NCBI GenBank assembly: GCA_938006335.1
Contig: CALLMF010000033.1
Coordinates: forward strand, 45,034 to 109,033
From: an uncultured Granulosicoccaceae bacterium
Lineage (GTDB): Bacteria; Pseudomonadota; Gammaproteobacteria; Granulosicoccales; Granulosicoccaceae
DNA: 64,000 nt
Direction: 5' to 3'
In this document: in pieces, positions 44,013 through 52,063 of the stretch
Layout of the letters: every line of letters begins with the position of its first letter
How positions within the stretch are numbered: the stretch's first letter is position 1
Program-made: the position numbers and the translations under genes
The notes under the pieces: generated by a model
Told to the model about the DNA's origin: nothing
Database searches by the model: none
Seen by the model: only the letters and a program-made list of their open reading frames with translations

Positions 44013-44528
44013 CTACAGCCGGATCGTCTGACGCTCGCACGTCAGCGCACCATCGGTATTGCTGCTGCCGACCCAACGATCGTCTCCGGCAAAGAGCACC
44101 TCGTCCACCGACTCCGCAACCCCGGTGTCGGCATAGGTCAACAACAGGACGTCGGCCCCCGCCACGGTGCTCGCGACCGTCGCCTCAAAACCGGCACTAA
44201 ACCCCTGCGCGGCATCAATGACCACGTAGGTGCCGGCAGCTGAATCCGGGAACAGGTAGGCAACAGGTATGTCGGTAAAGTCAGAAGAGCAGCGCCACAC
44301 ATCGAAGTCCTGAGCCGATACGTAGCGCGTGCGCAAGGCATCGAGTAACGACGCAGCGGGTGCAGCCGTCGGTGGCTCGACCTCCTCGGCGATGTCCTCG
44401 GGCGCGGGGTCCGACGCGGGGTCCGACACGGGGTCCGGTGCAGGCTCCGGCACCTCTTCCGACTCGCACGCCGCGAGACATTGCCCCACACACAGTCCAG
44501 CAAGAACGAGTTTCCTGATCCTCTTCAT
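44013..44528 (-). CDS. Hypothetical lipoprotein with Pro/Asp-rich linker
   Basis: 171 aa. Lipobox CLAAC at about residue 20, then a low-complexity linker rich in Pro, Asp and Glu containing a DPVSDPASDPAP repeat, and a C-terminal globular part (about 60-171) with LRTRYVSAQDFDVWRC and a final LTCERQTIRL; the two Cys may pair. I do not recognise the domain. ATG 44528 is chosen because it begins the signal peptide. It is upstream of and co-directional with tauA, with a 268-bp gap and no clear link. Confidence 0.65.
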   Translation of the reverse strand: MKRIRKLVLAGLCVGQCLAACESEEVPEPAPDPVSDPASDPAPEDIAEEVEPPTAAPAASLLDALRTRYVSAQDFDVWRCSSDFTDIPVAYLFPDSAAGTYVVIDAAQGFSAGFEATVASTVAGADVLLLTYADTGVAESVDEVLFAGDDRWVGSSNTDGALTCERQTIRL

Positions 44529-44663
44529 CACGCCTCCGTGCGTGTTGATGGTGAGCTTCAAGCCTATCGGCTACCACCGTCAGCGTCTGCTGTTATCGTT
44601 GTCAGCGCAGTTCCCACGAATCGTGCACTGCCTCGCAAAGGGCTCACCCGTCACTGATCCGCA

Positions 44664-45509
44664 ATGGCTCGTTCCATACTCATTACCGGATGTTCCAGCG
44701 GCATCGGCCTGGATACCGCCCGTCGCTTGCATGCCTATGGCTGGCAGGTGTTTGCGACGTGCCGTAGCGCGAAGGATGTTGCGCAACTGGAAACCGAGGG
44801 TCTGACCAGCCTCGTGCTGGACCACGATGACAGCGAGTCGATAAGAGATGTCGTCTCGGAGGTCCTGGCCAGCACCGGCGGTACGCTCGATGCGGTCTTC
44901 GTCAACGGGGCCCACGCAACGCCGGGACGCGTCGAGGACCTGCCGCGGGATGCGCTGCGAGCCATCTTCGAGACCAACCTGTTCGGTCCGCTGGAAGTCA
45001 TCAACGCGGTACTGCCTGCCATGCGCTGCGCCAACAACGGACGGGGTCGTGGACGCGTGCTGTTCTGCTCCTCGGTGCTTGGCTTTGCCGCGATGCCCTG
45101 GCGGGGTGCCTACAACGCCACGAAATTTGCGATGGAGGGCATTGCCGATACGCTGCGCCTCGAGCTCTACGACACCGGCATCGACGTCGTGTTGATACAG
45201 CCCGGGCCGATTGCAACCAATATTCGCGAGAACTCCATTCCCCACTTCGAGCGCTGGCTCAACGTGGACTCGGCCATTGAGGCCGAGGCCTACCGCAACG
45301 AGTTGATGCCACGTTTATACAAGCCAGACACCAAGAAGGATCGCTTCGAACTACCGCCATCAGCGGTGACCGATGCGGTCGTCCATGCACTGACAGCCGC
45401 GCGACCCAAGGCGCGATATCGCATCACCACACCGACGAAGTTTGCCGCCGTGCTGCGCCGGCTGTTTCCGACGCGCCTGCTCGACAAGGTACTGCTCGGC
45501 AAGCGCTAG
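44664..45509 (+). CDS. Short-chain dehydrogenase/reductase
   Basis: 281 aa, classical SDR. N-terminal ILITGCSSGIG (TGxxxGxG cofactor loop), VNGAHATPG in place of NNAG, catalytic Ser in VLFCSSVLG and YNATK (Tyr/Lys). The long C-terminus and PGPIATNI resemble the sub-group that includes SDRs acting on retinol- or steroid-like and other hydrophobic alcohols. Substrate unknown. It ends in a dyad shared with the convergent SDR gene. Confidence 0.88.
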   Translation: MARSILITGCSSGIGLDTARRLHAYGWQVFATCRSAKDVAQLETEGLTSLVLDHDDSESIRDVVSEVLASTGGTLDAVFVNGAHATPGRVEDLPRDALRAIFETNLFGPLEVINAVLPAMRCANNGRGRGRVLFCSSVLGFAAMPWRGAYNATKFAMEGIADTLRLELYDTGIDVVLIQPGPIATNIRENSIPHFERWLNVDSAIEAEAYRNELMPRLYKPDTKKDRFELPPSAVTDAVVHALTAARPKARYRITTPTKFAAVLRRLFPTRLLDKVLLGKR

Positions 45510-45538
45510 TGGTCAGTCACTAGTGGTCCAGCCACTAG
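45506..45538. repeat. Triple CACTAG dyad covering two convergent stop codons
   Basis: CTAGTGG (45506-45512), CACTAGTGG (45519-45527) and CCACTAG (45532-45538) can form alternative hairpins. Both convergent SDR stop codons lie inside. A weak bidirectional terminator is possible; no T-run is seen. Confidence 0.4.
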
Positions 45539-46314
45539 CTGGCGGTCCAGCCACCATCAACCACCAGTGAGGTGCCGGTGATCATTGCTGCAGCGTCAGA
45601 GGCGAGGAATACCACAGGACCCATCATGTCCTCGATCTCGGCGATGCGACCGAGCTCTATCTTGCTCTCGACCCAGGCCACGCGCTCCGGGTCTGCGAAA
45701 GTGGATGCGGTGAGCGGGGTGCGTACGAAGGTCGGGCAGATCGTGTTGATGCGGATACGGTGCTTGCCCGCTTCTATCGCAAGCGCCCGTGTCAGACCTT
45801 CGATACCCCACTTGCTTGCGCAGTACACCGTACGATCGATGCCGCCAACCAGCCCCATTTGCGATGAGGTGTTGATGATGGAACCACCGCGTCCTGCCTT
45901 GATCATGCCGCGCAACACGGTTTGCGCGACAAAGTAGGCCGCCCGCACATTGATATCCATGATCCAGTCGAAATCCTCGACCGTGACGTCGACCATGGGT
46001 GCGGGCTTGTTGACCCCGGCGTTATTCACCAGGATATCGAACGCGCCAGCGTTCTCGATGGCAGTGCGGGTCGCATCGAGGTCGGACACATCAAGGGGCA
46101 TGGCGCGCGCCTTGTGACCGCGCTCGGCAAGCGTTGCACACAAGCTTTCCAGATCCTTTTCTGATCGGGCAGCAGCCACCACCTCGGCGCCCGCCTCCGC
46201 CAGTGCGACCGCAGCGCCGAGTCCGATGCCCCGGCTGGCGCCCGTGACCAGCGCACGGCGCCCATCAAGACGAAACGACGGTGTTGTCGGCAAGGATGTG
46301 GAATCAGTACTCAT
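45535..46314 (-). CDS. SDR-family oxidoreductase (gluconate 5-dehydrogenase-like)
   Basis: 259 aa. ALVTGASRGIG, ILVNNAGVNKPAP, active Ser in NTSSQMG, YCASK, and the typical ending MITGTSLVVDGGWTAS. Resembles the glucose/gluconate or 3-oxoacyl reductase branch using NAD(P). It is 30 bp downstream of the prolyl-tRNA deacylase gene on the same strand; no pathway link is evident. Confidence 0.88.
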   Translation of the reverse strand: MSTDSTSLPTTPSFRLDGRRALVTGASRGIGLGAAVALAEAGAEVVAAARSEKDLESLCATLAERGHKARAMPLDVSDLDATRTAIENAGAFDILVNNAGVNKPAPMVDVTVEDFDWIMDINVRAAYFVAQTVLRGMIKAGRGGSIINTSSQMGLVGGIDRTVYCASKWGIEGLTRALAIEAGKHRIRINTICPTFVRTPLTASTFADPERVAWVESKIELGRIAEIEDMMGPVVFLASDAAAMITGTSLVVDGGWTAS

Positions 46315-46344
46315 GGATAATCTCGGTCGGCAGGGCGGGTGACG

Positions 46345-46905
46345 TTAGCGTGACGATTGAAAATCCACAAGCTCGGCCGGGTGTGCCCAGGCCTCGAGCA
46401 CCGTGAGCAGGTCGTCGGTCTTCATGCAGGTGCTGTGTGTGTTGCGACACGGGTGCAGATAGATGTGCTCATGCTGCATCAACACGGTATCGATATAGAC
46501 CGACACCGTGCCACCGTGATCGTTGATCACCGCCAGAGGGGACACCGAGCCCGGCACCACGCCCAGAAACTTGCCGAGCCGCTCGGTACTGGCAAAGGCA
46601 AGCTGGCCTCCGGTCAGATTCAGTTGTGCTCGCAAGGCTTTGAGGTCCACCTGACGGTCGCGCTCGAGCACCAGCAGAAACATGCGCCCTTTCTTGTTGC
46701 GCAAAAAGAGGTTCTTGGTGTGCGCGCCTTCAAGACCGTACTTCTGCGCTCGCGCTTGCTCGACCGTGTACAACGGCTCATGCACCCGTGTGTCGTGCTG
46801 GATACCCAGCGCATCGAAGGCTGCGAACACGTCGTGCGGCGTGGCGCCACGCTCGCCGTTGTCGAGCAGAACCGCTTCCGGATCAGGCCTGTCTTGATGA
46901 CTCAT
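46345..46905 (-). CDS. Prolyl-tRNA deacylase / YbaK-ProX editing domain protein
   Basis: 186 aa, single-domain trans-editing protein of the ProX/PrdX type: VEQARAQKYGLEGAHTKNLFLRNKKGRMFLLVLE, LNLTGGQLAFASTERLGKFLGVVPGSVSPLAV and HPCRNTHSTCMKTDDLLTVLEAWAH near the end. It hydrolyses mischarged Ala-tRNA(Pro) in the cytoplasm. ATG 46905 is chosen; the longer frame runs into the sat-cysC promoter. Divergent from sat-cysC with 93 bp between. Confidence 0.87.
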   Translation of the reverse strand: MSHQDRPDPEAVLLDNGERGATPHDVFAAFDALGIQHDTRVHEPLYTVEQARAQKYGLEGAHTKNLFLRNKKGRMFLLVLERDRQVDLKALRAQLNLTGGQLAFASTERLGKFLGVVPGSVSPLAVINDHGGTVSVYIDTVLMQHEHIYLHPCRNTHSTCMKTDDLLTVLEAWAHPAELVDFQSSR

Positions 46906-46998
46906 GGTGACGATAGGATACGTGCTATCGGTATGAAATTTGCCGGTGTCTGACAATACAAGCCCCATAAACCGAGACCCGTCACCCTAGGGACTGAC

Positions 46999-48705
46999 AT
47001 GCCAGAGAACAACCTTGCGCCCGTGCCAGAGCTGTACGCCGCTTTTGATCGCGTCGATTCGCTCAAGAGTGCGGCCGCCGAGCTCACGTCCTGGGACCTG
47101 ACAGCGCGTCAGATCTGTGACCTCGAATTACTGATGAACGGCGGATTCTATCCGCTGACCGGCTTTCTGAACAAAGCAGACTACGAGGGTGTGTGCAACG
47201 ACATGCGCCTCGAGGATGGATCGCTCTGGCCGATCCCGATCACTCTGGACGTCGACACAGCCTTTGCTGAGAGCCTCGAGCAAGGTCAGCACATCGCACT
47301 CCGGGATCTGGAGGGCGTCATACTCGCGACACTGGAAGTCGGCGACATCTGGACGCCGGACAAGTCCCGGGAGGCCGAGGCCGTGTTCGGCGCGGACGAC
47401 CGCGCACATCCGTCGGTGGCGTATCTGCACGAGCAGGCAGGAGACGTCTACGTCGGTGGACGCATCACCGGCCTGGAGCGTCCACAACACTATGATTTTC
47501 GCGTACGTCGGGATTCACCGAACGAGCTGCGCAGCACCTTTCGCAAGCTTGGCTGGAGACGCGTCGTGGCGTTCCAGACGCGCAACCCCCTGCATCGTGC
47601 GCATCAGGAACTGACCTTCCGCGCGGCTCGCGACGTCAAGGCCAACCTGCTGATCCATCCAGTGGTCGGTTTGACCAAGCCGGGCGACATCGATCACTTC
47701 ACTCGCGTGCGTTGCTACGAAGCCGTGCTGGATCAATACGCGCAGTCGACAACGACCTTGTCGCTACTGAACCTTGCCATGCGCATGGCGGGCCCGCGCG
47801 AGGCCGTGTGGCATGGCCTGGTTCGACGCAACCATGGCTGCACCCATCTGATCGTTGGGCGCGACCACGCGGGTCCCGGAAAGAACTCAGCCGGCGAAGA
47901 CTTCTACGGCCCCTACGATGCGCAGGAGCTGTTTCGCGAACACAGCGACGACATCGGCGTGGAGATGGTCGACTTCAAGCACATGGTGTACGTGCAGGAG
48001 CGCGCGCAGTACGAGCCCGCCGACGAAGTGGAAGACGGCGCAACGGTACTCAATATTTCAGGCACCGAGCTGCGCCGACGTCTGGCCGAAGGCCTGGAGA
48101 TCCCCGAGTGGTTCTCCTTCCCGGCCGTGGTCGAAGAGCTCAGGCGCTCTCGCCCGCCTCGCGCCGAGCAGGGCTTTACCGTGTTTTTTACCGGATTCTC
48201 CGGATCGGGAAAGTCCACCATTGCCAACGCGGTCATGGTCAAGCTCATGGAGATGGGCGGGCGACCAGTGACCCTGCTCGACGGCGACATCGTGCGCAAG
48301 AACCTGTCGTCAGAGCTCGGCTTCTCCAAGGAGCATCGGGATCTGAACATTCGCCGGATCGGCTACGTCGCCTCGGAGATCACCAAGAACCGGGGCATCG
48401 CGATCTGTGCGCCCATTGCACCGTATGCAACGACACGCAAGGCCGTGCGCCAGGACATCGAGCGCTATGGCGCATTCATCGAAGTGCACGTGGCGACCTC
48501 CATCGAGGAGTGCGAGCGACGCGATCGCAAGGGCCTCTACAAGTTGGCCCGTGCCGGCAAGATCGCCGAGTTCACCGGCATCTCGGACCCCTACGATGTA
48601 CCTGAGTCTCCCGAGCTGGTCGTACAAACGGAAAACCTCAGCGTCGATGATTGTGCGCATCAGGTGATCCTGACACTCTCCAGCCTGGGACTGATATCAG
48701 GCTAA
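46999..48705 (+). CDS. Bifunctional sulfate adenylyltransferase / adenylylsulfate kinase
   Basis: 568 aa. N-terminal ATP sulfurylase (about 1-390) with QTRNPLHRAHQE, GLTKPGDIDHF and IVGRDHAGPG; C-terminal APS kinase (about 393-568) with Walker A GFSGSGKST and DGDIVRKNLSSELGFSKEHRDLNIRRIG. It activates sulfate to APS and then PAPS, for assimilation or for sulfonation. An AGGG eight bases upstream supports ATG 46999. This fusion order (SAT-APSK) is shared by several Proteobacteria and differs from the CysDNC system. Confidence 0.95.
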   Translation: MPENNLAPVPELYAAFDRVDSLKSAAAELTSWDLTARQICDLELLMNGGFYPLTGFLNKADYEGVCNDMRLEDGSLWPIPITLDVDTAFAESLEQGQHIALRDLEGVILATLEVGDIWTPDKSREAEAVFGADDRAHPSVAYLHEQAGDVYVGGRITGLERPQHYDFRVRRDSPNELRSTFRKLGWRRVVAFQTRNPLHRAHQELTFRAARDVKANLLIHPVVGLTKPGDIDHFTRVRCYEAVLDQYAQSTTTLSLLNLAMRMAGPREAVWHGLVRRNHGCTHLIVGRDHAGPGKNSAGEDFYGPYDAQELFREHSDDIGVEMVDFKHMVYVQERAQYEPADEVEDGATVLNISGTELRRRLAEGLEIPEWFSFPAVVEELRRSRPPRAEQGFTVFFTGFSGSGKSTIANAVMVKLMEMGGRPVTLLDGDIVRKNLSSELGFSKEHRDLNIRRIGYVASEITKNRGIAICAPIAPYATTRKAVRQDIERYGAFIEVHVATSIEECERRDRKGLYKLARAGKIAEFTGISDPYDVPESPELVVQTENLSVDDCAHQVILTLSSLGLISG

Positions 48706-48736
48706 GATCGCGGGAGGTCCTTGTTCGAGTGATGTC

Positions 48737-49651
48737 ATGTCCCTGCGCCCTGTCAAGTCGGTGTCTACCACACGCCCTACCCTCGAGGGTGCGGGCGTAC
48801 ACCTGCATCGTGTATTCGGCTTCGGGCAGGGGGCCGATTCCTCACTGACCGACCCCTTCCTGATGATGGACGATTTCAGGAACGACGTGCCCGAGCACTA
48901 TCAGGCGGGATTCCCCTGGCATCCGCATCGGGGAATCGAAACGATTACCTATGTGCTGGCGGGTAGCGTGGACCATGCCGACAGCCTGGGCAATGCCGGC
49001 TCACTTGGTCCTGGTAGCGTGCAGTGGATGACGGCAGGCTCCGGCATCCTGCACCAGGAAATGCCCAAAGGCGATGCACAGGGGCGCATGCATGGCTTTC
49101 AGCTGTGGGCCAATCTGCCCGCCAGGGACAAGATGACGGCACCGCGATACCAGGATATCGGCAGTGAGGCCATCCCGGAGCGCATCGACGACGACGGCAC
49201 GATCGTGCGCGTGGTCGTTGGCGACTGGCGTGGCATCAAGGGGCCCGTGGATGGCATAGCCGCAGAGCCGCAGTACCTCGATATCACGCTGCCACCCAAC
49301 GTCACCAAGCGCATCGCGATTGACGCCTGGCGCTCGGCCTTTGCCTACATCTTCGATGGCCATGCGGATTTTCGAGGCGCATCAGCACCGGTCGGCGTCC
49401 AGGTAGAAAAGGAACTGAACGGCGAGGAAATACACGTCCGCGACATGACGGGCAATCGAACGCTGGTGGTCTTTGATACTGGCGATGAGATTCGTGTGAC
49501 CGCTGGCGAGCAAGGGGTGCGCTTTCTACTGGTATCCGGCCGACCCATCCAGGAACCGGTGGCCTGGCACGGCCCGATCGTGATGAACACCCACGCCGAG
49601 ATAGAACAGGCCATGCGGGAGCTGCAAAACGGCAGCTTCATTCGCGCCTGA
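48737..49651 (+). CDS. Pirin-family protein
   Basis: 304 aa, bicupin. The first cupin carries the metal site: FPWHPHRGIETITYVL, SVDHADSLGNAG and WMTAGSGILHQEMP, followed by GFQLWANLPA. Pirins bind iron and some act as quercetin dioxygenases or redox sensors; the precise role here is open. It follows sat-cysC by 31 bp and could be read through from it. Converges on the J-domain gene. Confidence 0.92.
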   Translation: MSLRPVKSVSTTRPTLEGAGVHLHRVFGFGQGADSSLTDPFLMMDDFRNDVPEHYQAGFPWHPHRGIETITYVLAGSVDHADSLGNAGSLGPGSVQWMTAGSGILHQEMPKGDAQGRMHGFQLWANLPARDKMTAPRYQDIGSEAIPERIDDDGTIVRVVVGDWRGIKGPVDGIAAEPQYLDITLPPNVTKRIAIDAWRSAFAYIFDGHADFRGASAPVGVQVEKELNGEEIHVRDMTGNRTLVVFDTGDEIRVTAGEQGVRFLLVSGRPIQEPVAWHGPIVMNTHAEIEQAMRELQNGSFIRA

Positions 49652-49667
49652 GGCTACGAACCCGACG

Positions 49668-50411
49668 CTAGGCCAGACGGTCCATCAGCACCCGTTTGGC
49701 CTCGTTCACCTTGGCCGACAGGTAGTGACTCCCGCCCTTGTCGGGGTGCAGGCGCACCATCAATGACCGGTGGGCCGTCACGATCTCATCGCGCGTGGCG
49801 GTTGCCTCCACACCGAGCACTTCACAGGCCTCATCCACGTTCATGCCCGAGCCACCGGCAGCCGCACCACTACCTGCCCCACCCGGCCCTGCAGTTCCGG
49901 GCTTGGCGCCCCAGGCTTCCGGGCGCTCGCGTACCAGCCAGGACTCGAGCAATCGCAGTCCTTCGACATCCTGTCGGCGGCAGTACTCGTGCAGGCGTTG
50001 CAACTCATCATCACTGAGGGCATCCAGCACACGCCCCTCGAACTCACCCAGCAGCACCTTGCCGTGCATCGCTCCGGTATCTGGATAAATACTCATCACA
50101 AGCGTATTGGTGCGCACTTGAGATACTTGTCCACCCATGCCCGGTATGTCGACACCCAGCGAGCGCGACAGCCACGGCGCCAACTTCAACAACACCGGCA
50201 ACAGCCGCATCGCCATCGCCATCAGACCACCGATGGCGGCAAACACCGGTGATGCACGGCCCGTGACTGCCAACAACAGGAATACAAGCCCGAGCACAAT
50301 GATCGCGATCCTGATCTGCCCTGGACGTCCCTGGGCAAGAAGCGCACGAAAGTACTTCTGGTAAAGCATCCAGCCGACGACGGCAATGGCAATGACAAAC
50401 AAGCCACTCAT
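49668..50411 (-). CDS. Membrane-anchored J-domain protein
   Basis: 247 aa. Two or three N-terminal hydrophobic segments (FVIAIAVVGWMLYQKYF; IAIIVLGLVFLLLAVTG; SPVFAAIGGLMAMAMRLLPVLL), a soluble middle (DTGAMHGKVLLGEFEGRVLDALSDDELQRL), a Gly/Ala linker and a C-terminal J domain (about 190-247) with the HPD motif in LMVRLHPDKGG. The layout recalls TIM14/DjlA-like co-chaperones that recruit Hsp70 to the membrane. ATG 50411 overlaps the TauE stop by four bases. Confidence 0.85.
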   Translation of the reverse strand: MSGLFVIAIAVVGWMLYQKYFRALLAQGRPGQIRIAIIVLGLVFLLLAVTGRASPVFAAIGGLMAMAMRLLPVLLKLAPWLSRSLGVDIPGMGGQVSQVRTNTLVMSIYPDTGAMHGKVLLGEFEGRVLDALSDDELQRLHEYCRRQDVEGLRLLESWLVRERPEAWGAKPGTAGPGGAGSGAAAGGSGMNVDEACEVLGVEATATRDEIVTAHRSLMVRLHPDKGGSHYLSAKVNEAKRVLMDRLA

Positions 50412-51232
50412 ACGACTGCGGTCCACAACATGCGAACAGCCGTGATCGCGAGAAACACGGCAAACACCAGACGCAGGCGCTCCGCCGGCAGCGCGTGTGC
50501 GATGCGAGCCCCCATCGGCGCAACCAGGGTGGTGACCGGAAAGATGATGGCAGCGGCGGCGAGGTTCACATAACCGAACGACCACGGCGGTCGATCAGCG
50601 ACCCCGATACCGGACGCGATGAAGCCGATGACCGCGGGCACGGCAATGACAATGCCGAAGGCCGATGCCGTGCCGACGGCGCGATGCGTAGGAAACGAGA
50701 ACATCGACAACACCGGAACGGACAAGGTACCGCCGCCGATGCCCATCAGCGCGGAGAATCCGCCAATAGCTGTTGCCATGCCGCCATTGCGCGCTTTGCC
50801 GAAAGGCAACTGCTTGCCGAGTACCAGAGACTTCGGGGACGCCATGTTGATGGCGACTGCCAACGCCACCGTACCGAATATCACCTTCAAGCCAACGCCA
50901 CTGACCACGAACGACAGCAGACCACCGACGGCTGCGCCCAATGCAATGAAGGGTGCCCAACGCTTGAACAGGTCGGTATCCACGTTGCCCTTGCGATGGT
51001 GTGCCCGCGCCGACGACATCGATGTCGGGATGATGGTGGCGAGCGAGGTGGCCACTGCCAATGGCATGGCCACCGCTTCAGAAAAATCCAGCAGATCGAA
51101 CACGATGAACAGTATCGGCACGATGACAATACCGCCACCAACGCCCAACAAACCGGCAAGCAGTCCCGCCACTCCTCCGGTTACGAGCAGGCCGACCACC
51201 AGCGCGGTCACTTGTAAGGCATCGAGTTCCAC
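50408..51232 (-). CDS. TauE/SafE-family sulfite/sulfonate exporter
   Basis: 274 aa with about eight membrane segments and the two family repeats, including GGVAGLLAGLLGVGGGIVIVPIL and ALMGIGGGTLSVPVLSMF. Members export sulfite, sulfoacetate or other sulfur anions. It lies between the YugP peptidase and the J-domain gene in one leftward run. The window also encodes taurine uptake and sulfate activation, but these are several kilobases away. Confidence 0.88.
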   Translation of the reverse strand: MELDALQVTALVVGLLVTGGVAGLLAGLLGVGGGIVIVPILFIVFDLLDFSEAVAMPLAVATSLATIIPTSMSSARAHHRKGNVDTDLFKRWAPFIALGAAVGGLLSFVVSGVGLKVIFGTVALAVAINMASPKSLVLGKQLPFGKARNGGMATAIGGFSALMGIGGGTLSVPVLSMFSFPTHRAVGTASAFGIVIAVPAVIGFIASGIGVADRPPWSFGYVNLAAAAIIFPVTTLVAPMGARIAHALPAERLRLVFAVFLAITAVRMLWTAVV

Positions 51233-51247
51233 AGCGCGCTTGTCTCG

Positions 51248-51913
51248 CTACCTTCGTCTGAGAAAACTCATCGCGATGACTGCGACGTAGGCCATGGACG
51301 ACGCGGCACTTGCCACGTAGGTGAGCGCAGCGGCCGTCAACATCGTCTTGGCACCTGACAAGTCTTGTTCGTCCACAAGCTTCAGTCGCTGCAACTCATC
51401 AAGTGCGCGGCGGCTGGCATCAAACTCGATGGGCAGCGTAAGCAGTTGTACGAACACACCCGAGGCGAGCAGCACCATTCCAACATTGAGCAGACCAGGA
51501 ATACCCGCGACCCCGGACCCGAGCAACAAGACCATGCCAAGTTTGTTGCCGATGGCGGCCAGAGGCATCAGCACTCCCTTGGCCTTCAGCGGCAGATACT
51601 GGGTGTTTTTCTGGAGTGCATGGCCGACCTCGTGAGCGGCGACGGCAATGGACGCCACGCTGGCATCGTCACTGACAGCGGGCGATAGCCGAATCAGCTC
51701 ACGGCTGGGAATATAATGGTCACTGAGCTGCCCCTGGGAACGCTCGAGCGTGACGTGTTGCAGCCCGTTGACGTCGAGGATGTGCCGCGCGACCTGTTTG
51801 CCATCGGCACCGAGTCGATTGGCGACCTGGCCCCAGATCTTGTAGGTTCGCATCATCCACCAGCGCACGGCCGCTGCCAGCAGGAACGATCCCAGCCCTA
51901 CGATGACAAACAT
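51248..51913 (-). CDS. YugP-type membrane zinc metallopeptidase
   Basis: 221 aa. Zinc motif HEVGH (AAHEVGHALQKNTQYLPL) with the distal Glu/Asp ligand in LPIEFDASRRAL, and four hydrophobic segments, the pattern of Zn_peptidase_2 (YugP). The active site faces the membrane or cytoplasm; targets are unknown. It is the first gene of the leftward yugP-tauE-dnaJ-like run and divergent from the DUF1800 gene with 150 bp between. Confidence 0.88.
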   Translation of the reverse strand: MFVIVGLGSFLLAAAVRWWMMRTYKIWGQVANRLGADGKQVARHILDVNGLQHVTLERSQGQLSDHYIPSRELIRLSPAVSDDASVASIAVAAHEVGHALQKNTQYLPLKAKGVLMPLAAIGNKLGMVLLLGSGVAGIPGLLNVGMVLLASGVFVQLLTLPIEFDASRRALDELQRLKLVDEQDLSGAKTMLTAAALTYVASAASSMAYVAVIAMSFLRRR

Positions 51914-52063
51914 GCGAAATCTCCGGTGCTATCCGCGCTGTGGGCCCGCGTTTGTGAACGGGCTCTCATCCTCACAGTCTAACGGGCTTACTCCATTTAC
52001 CGTCGCCCGATAACGGGAATGGTTGCGTTAATTCACCGCGCCCGGAGTGCTACCTTCACCAAG

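Noticed and set aside
43744..44076. 110-codon minus-strand frame upstream of tauA
   Set aside because: Overlaps the lipoprotein end and the tauA leader, with an Arg/Trp-rich composition unlike neighbouring proteins.
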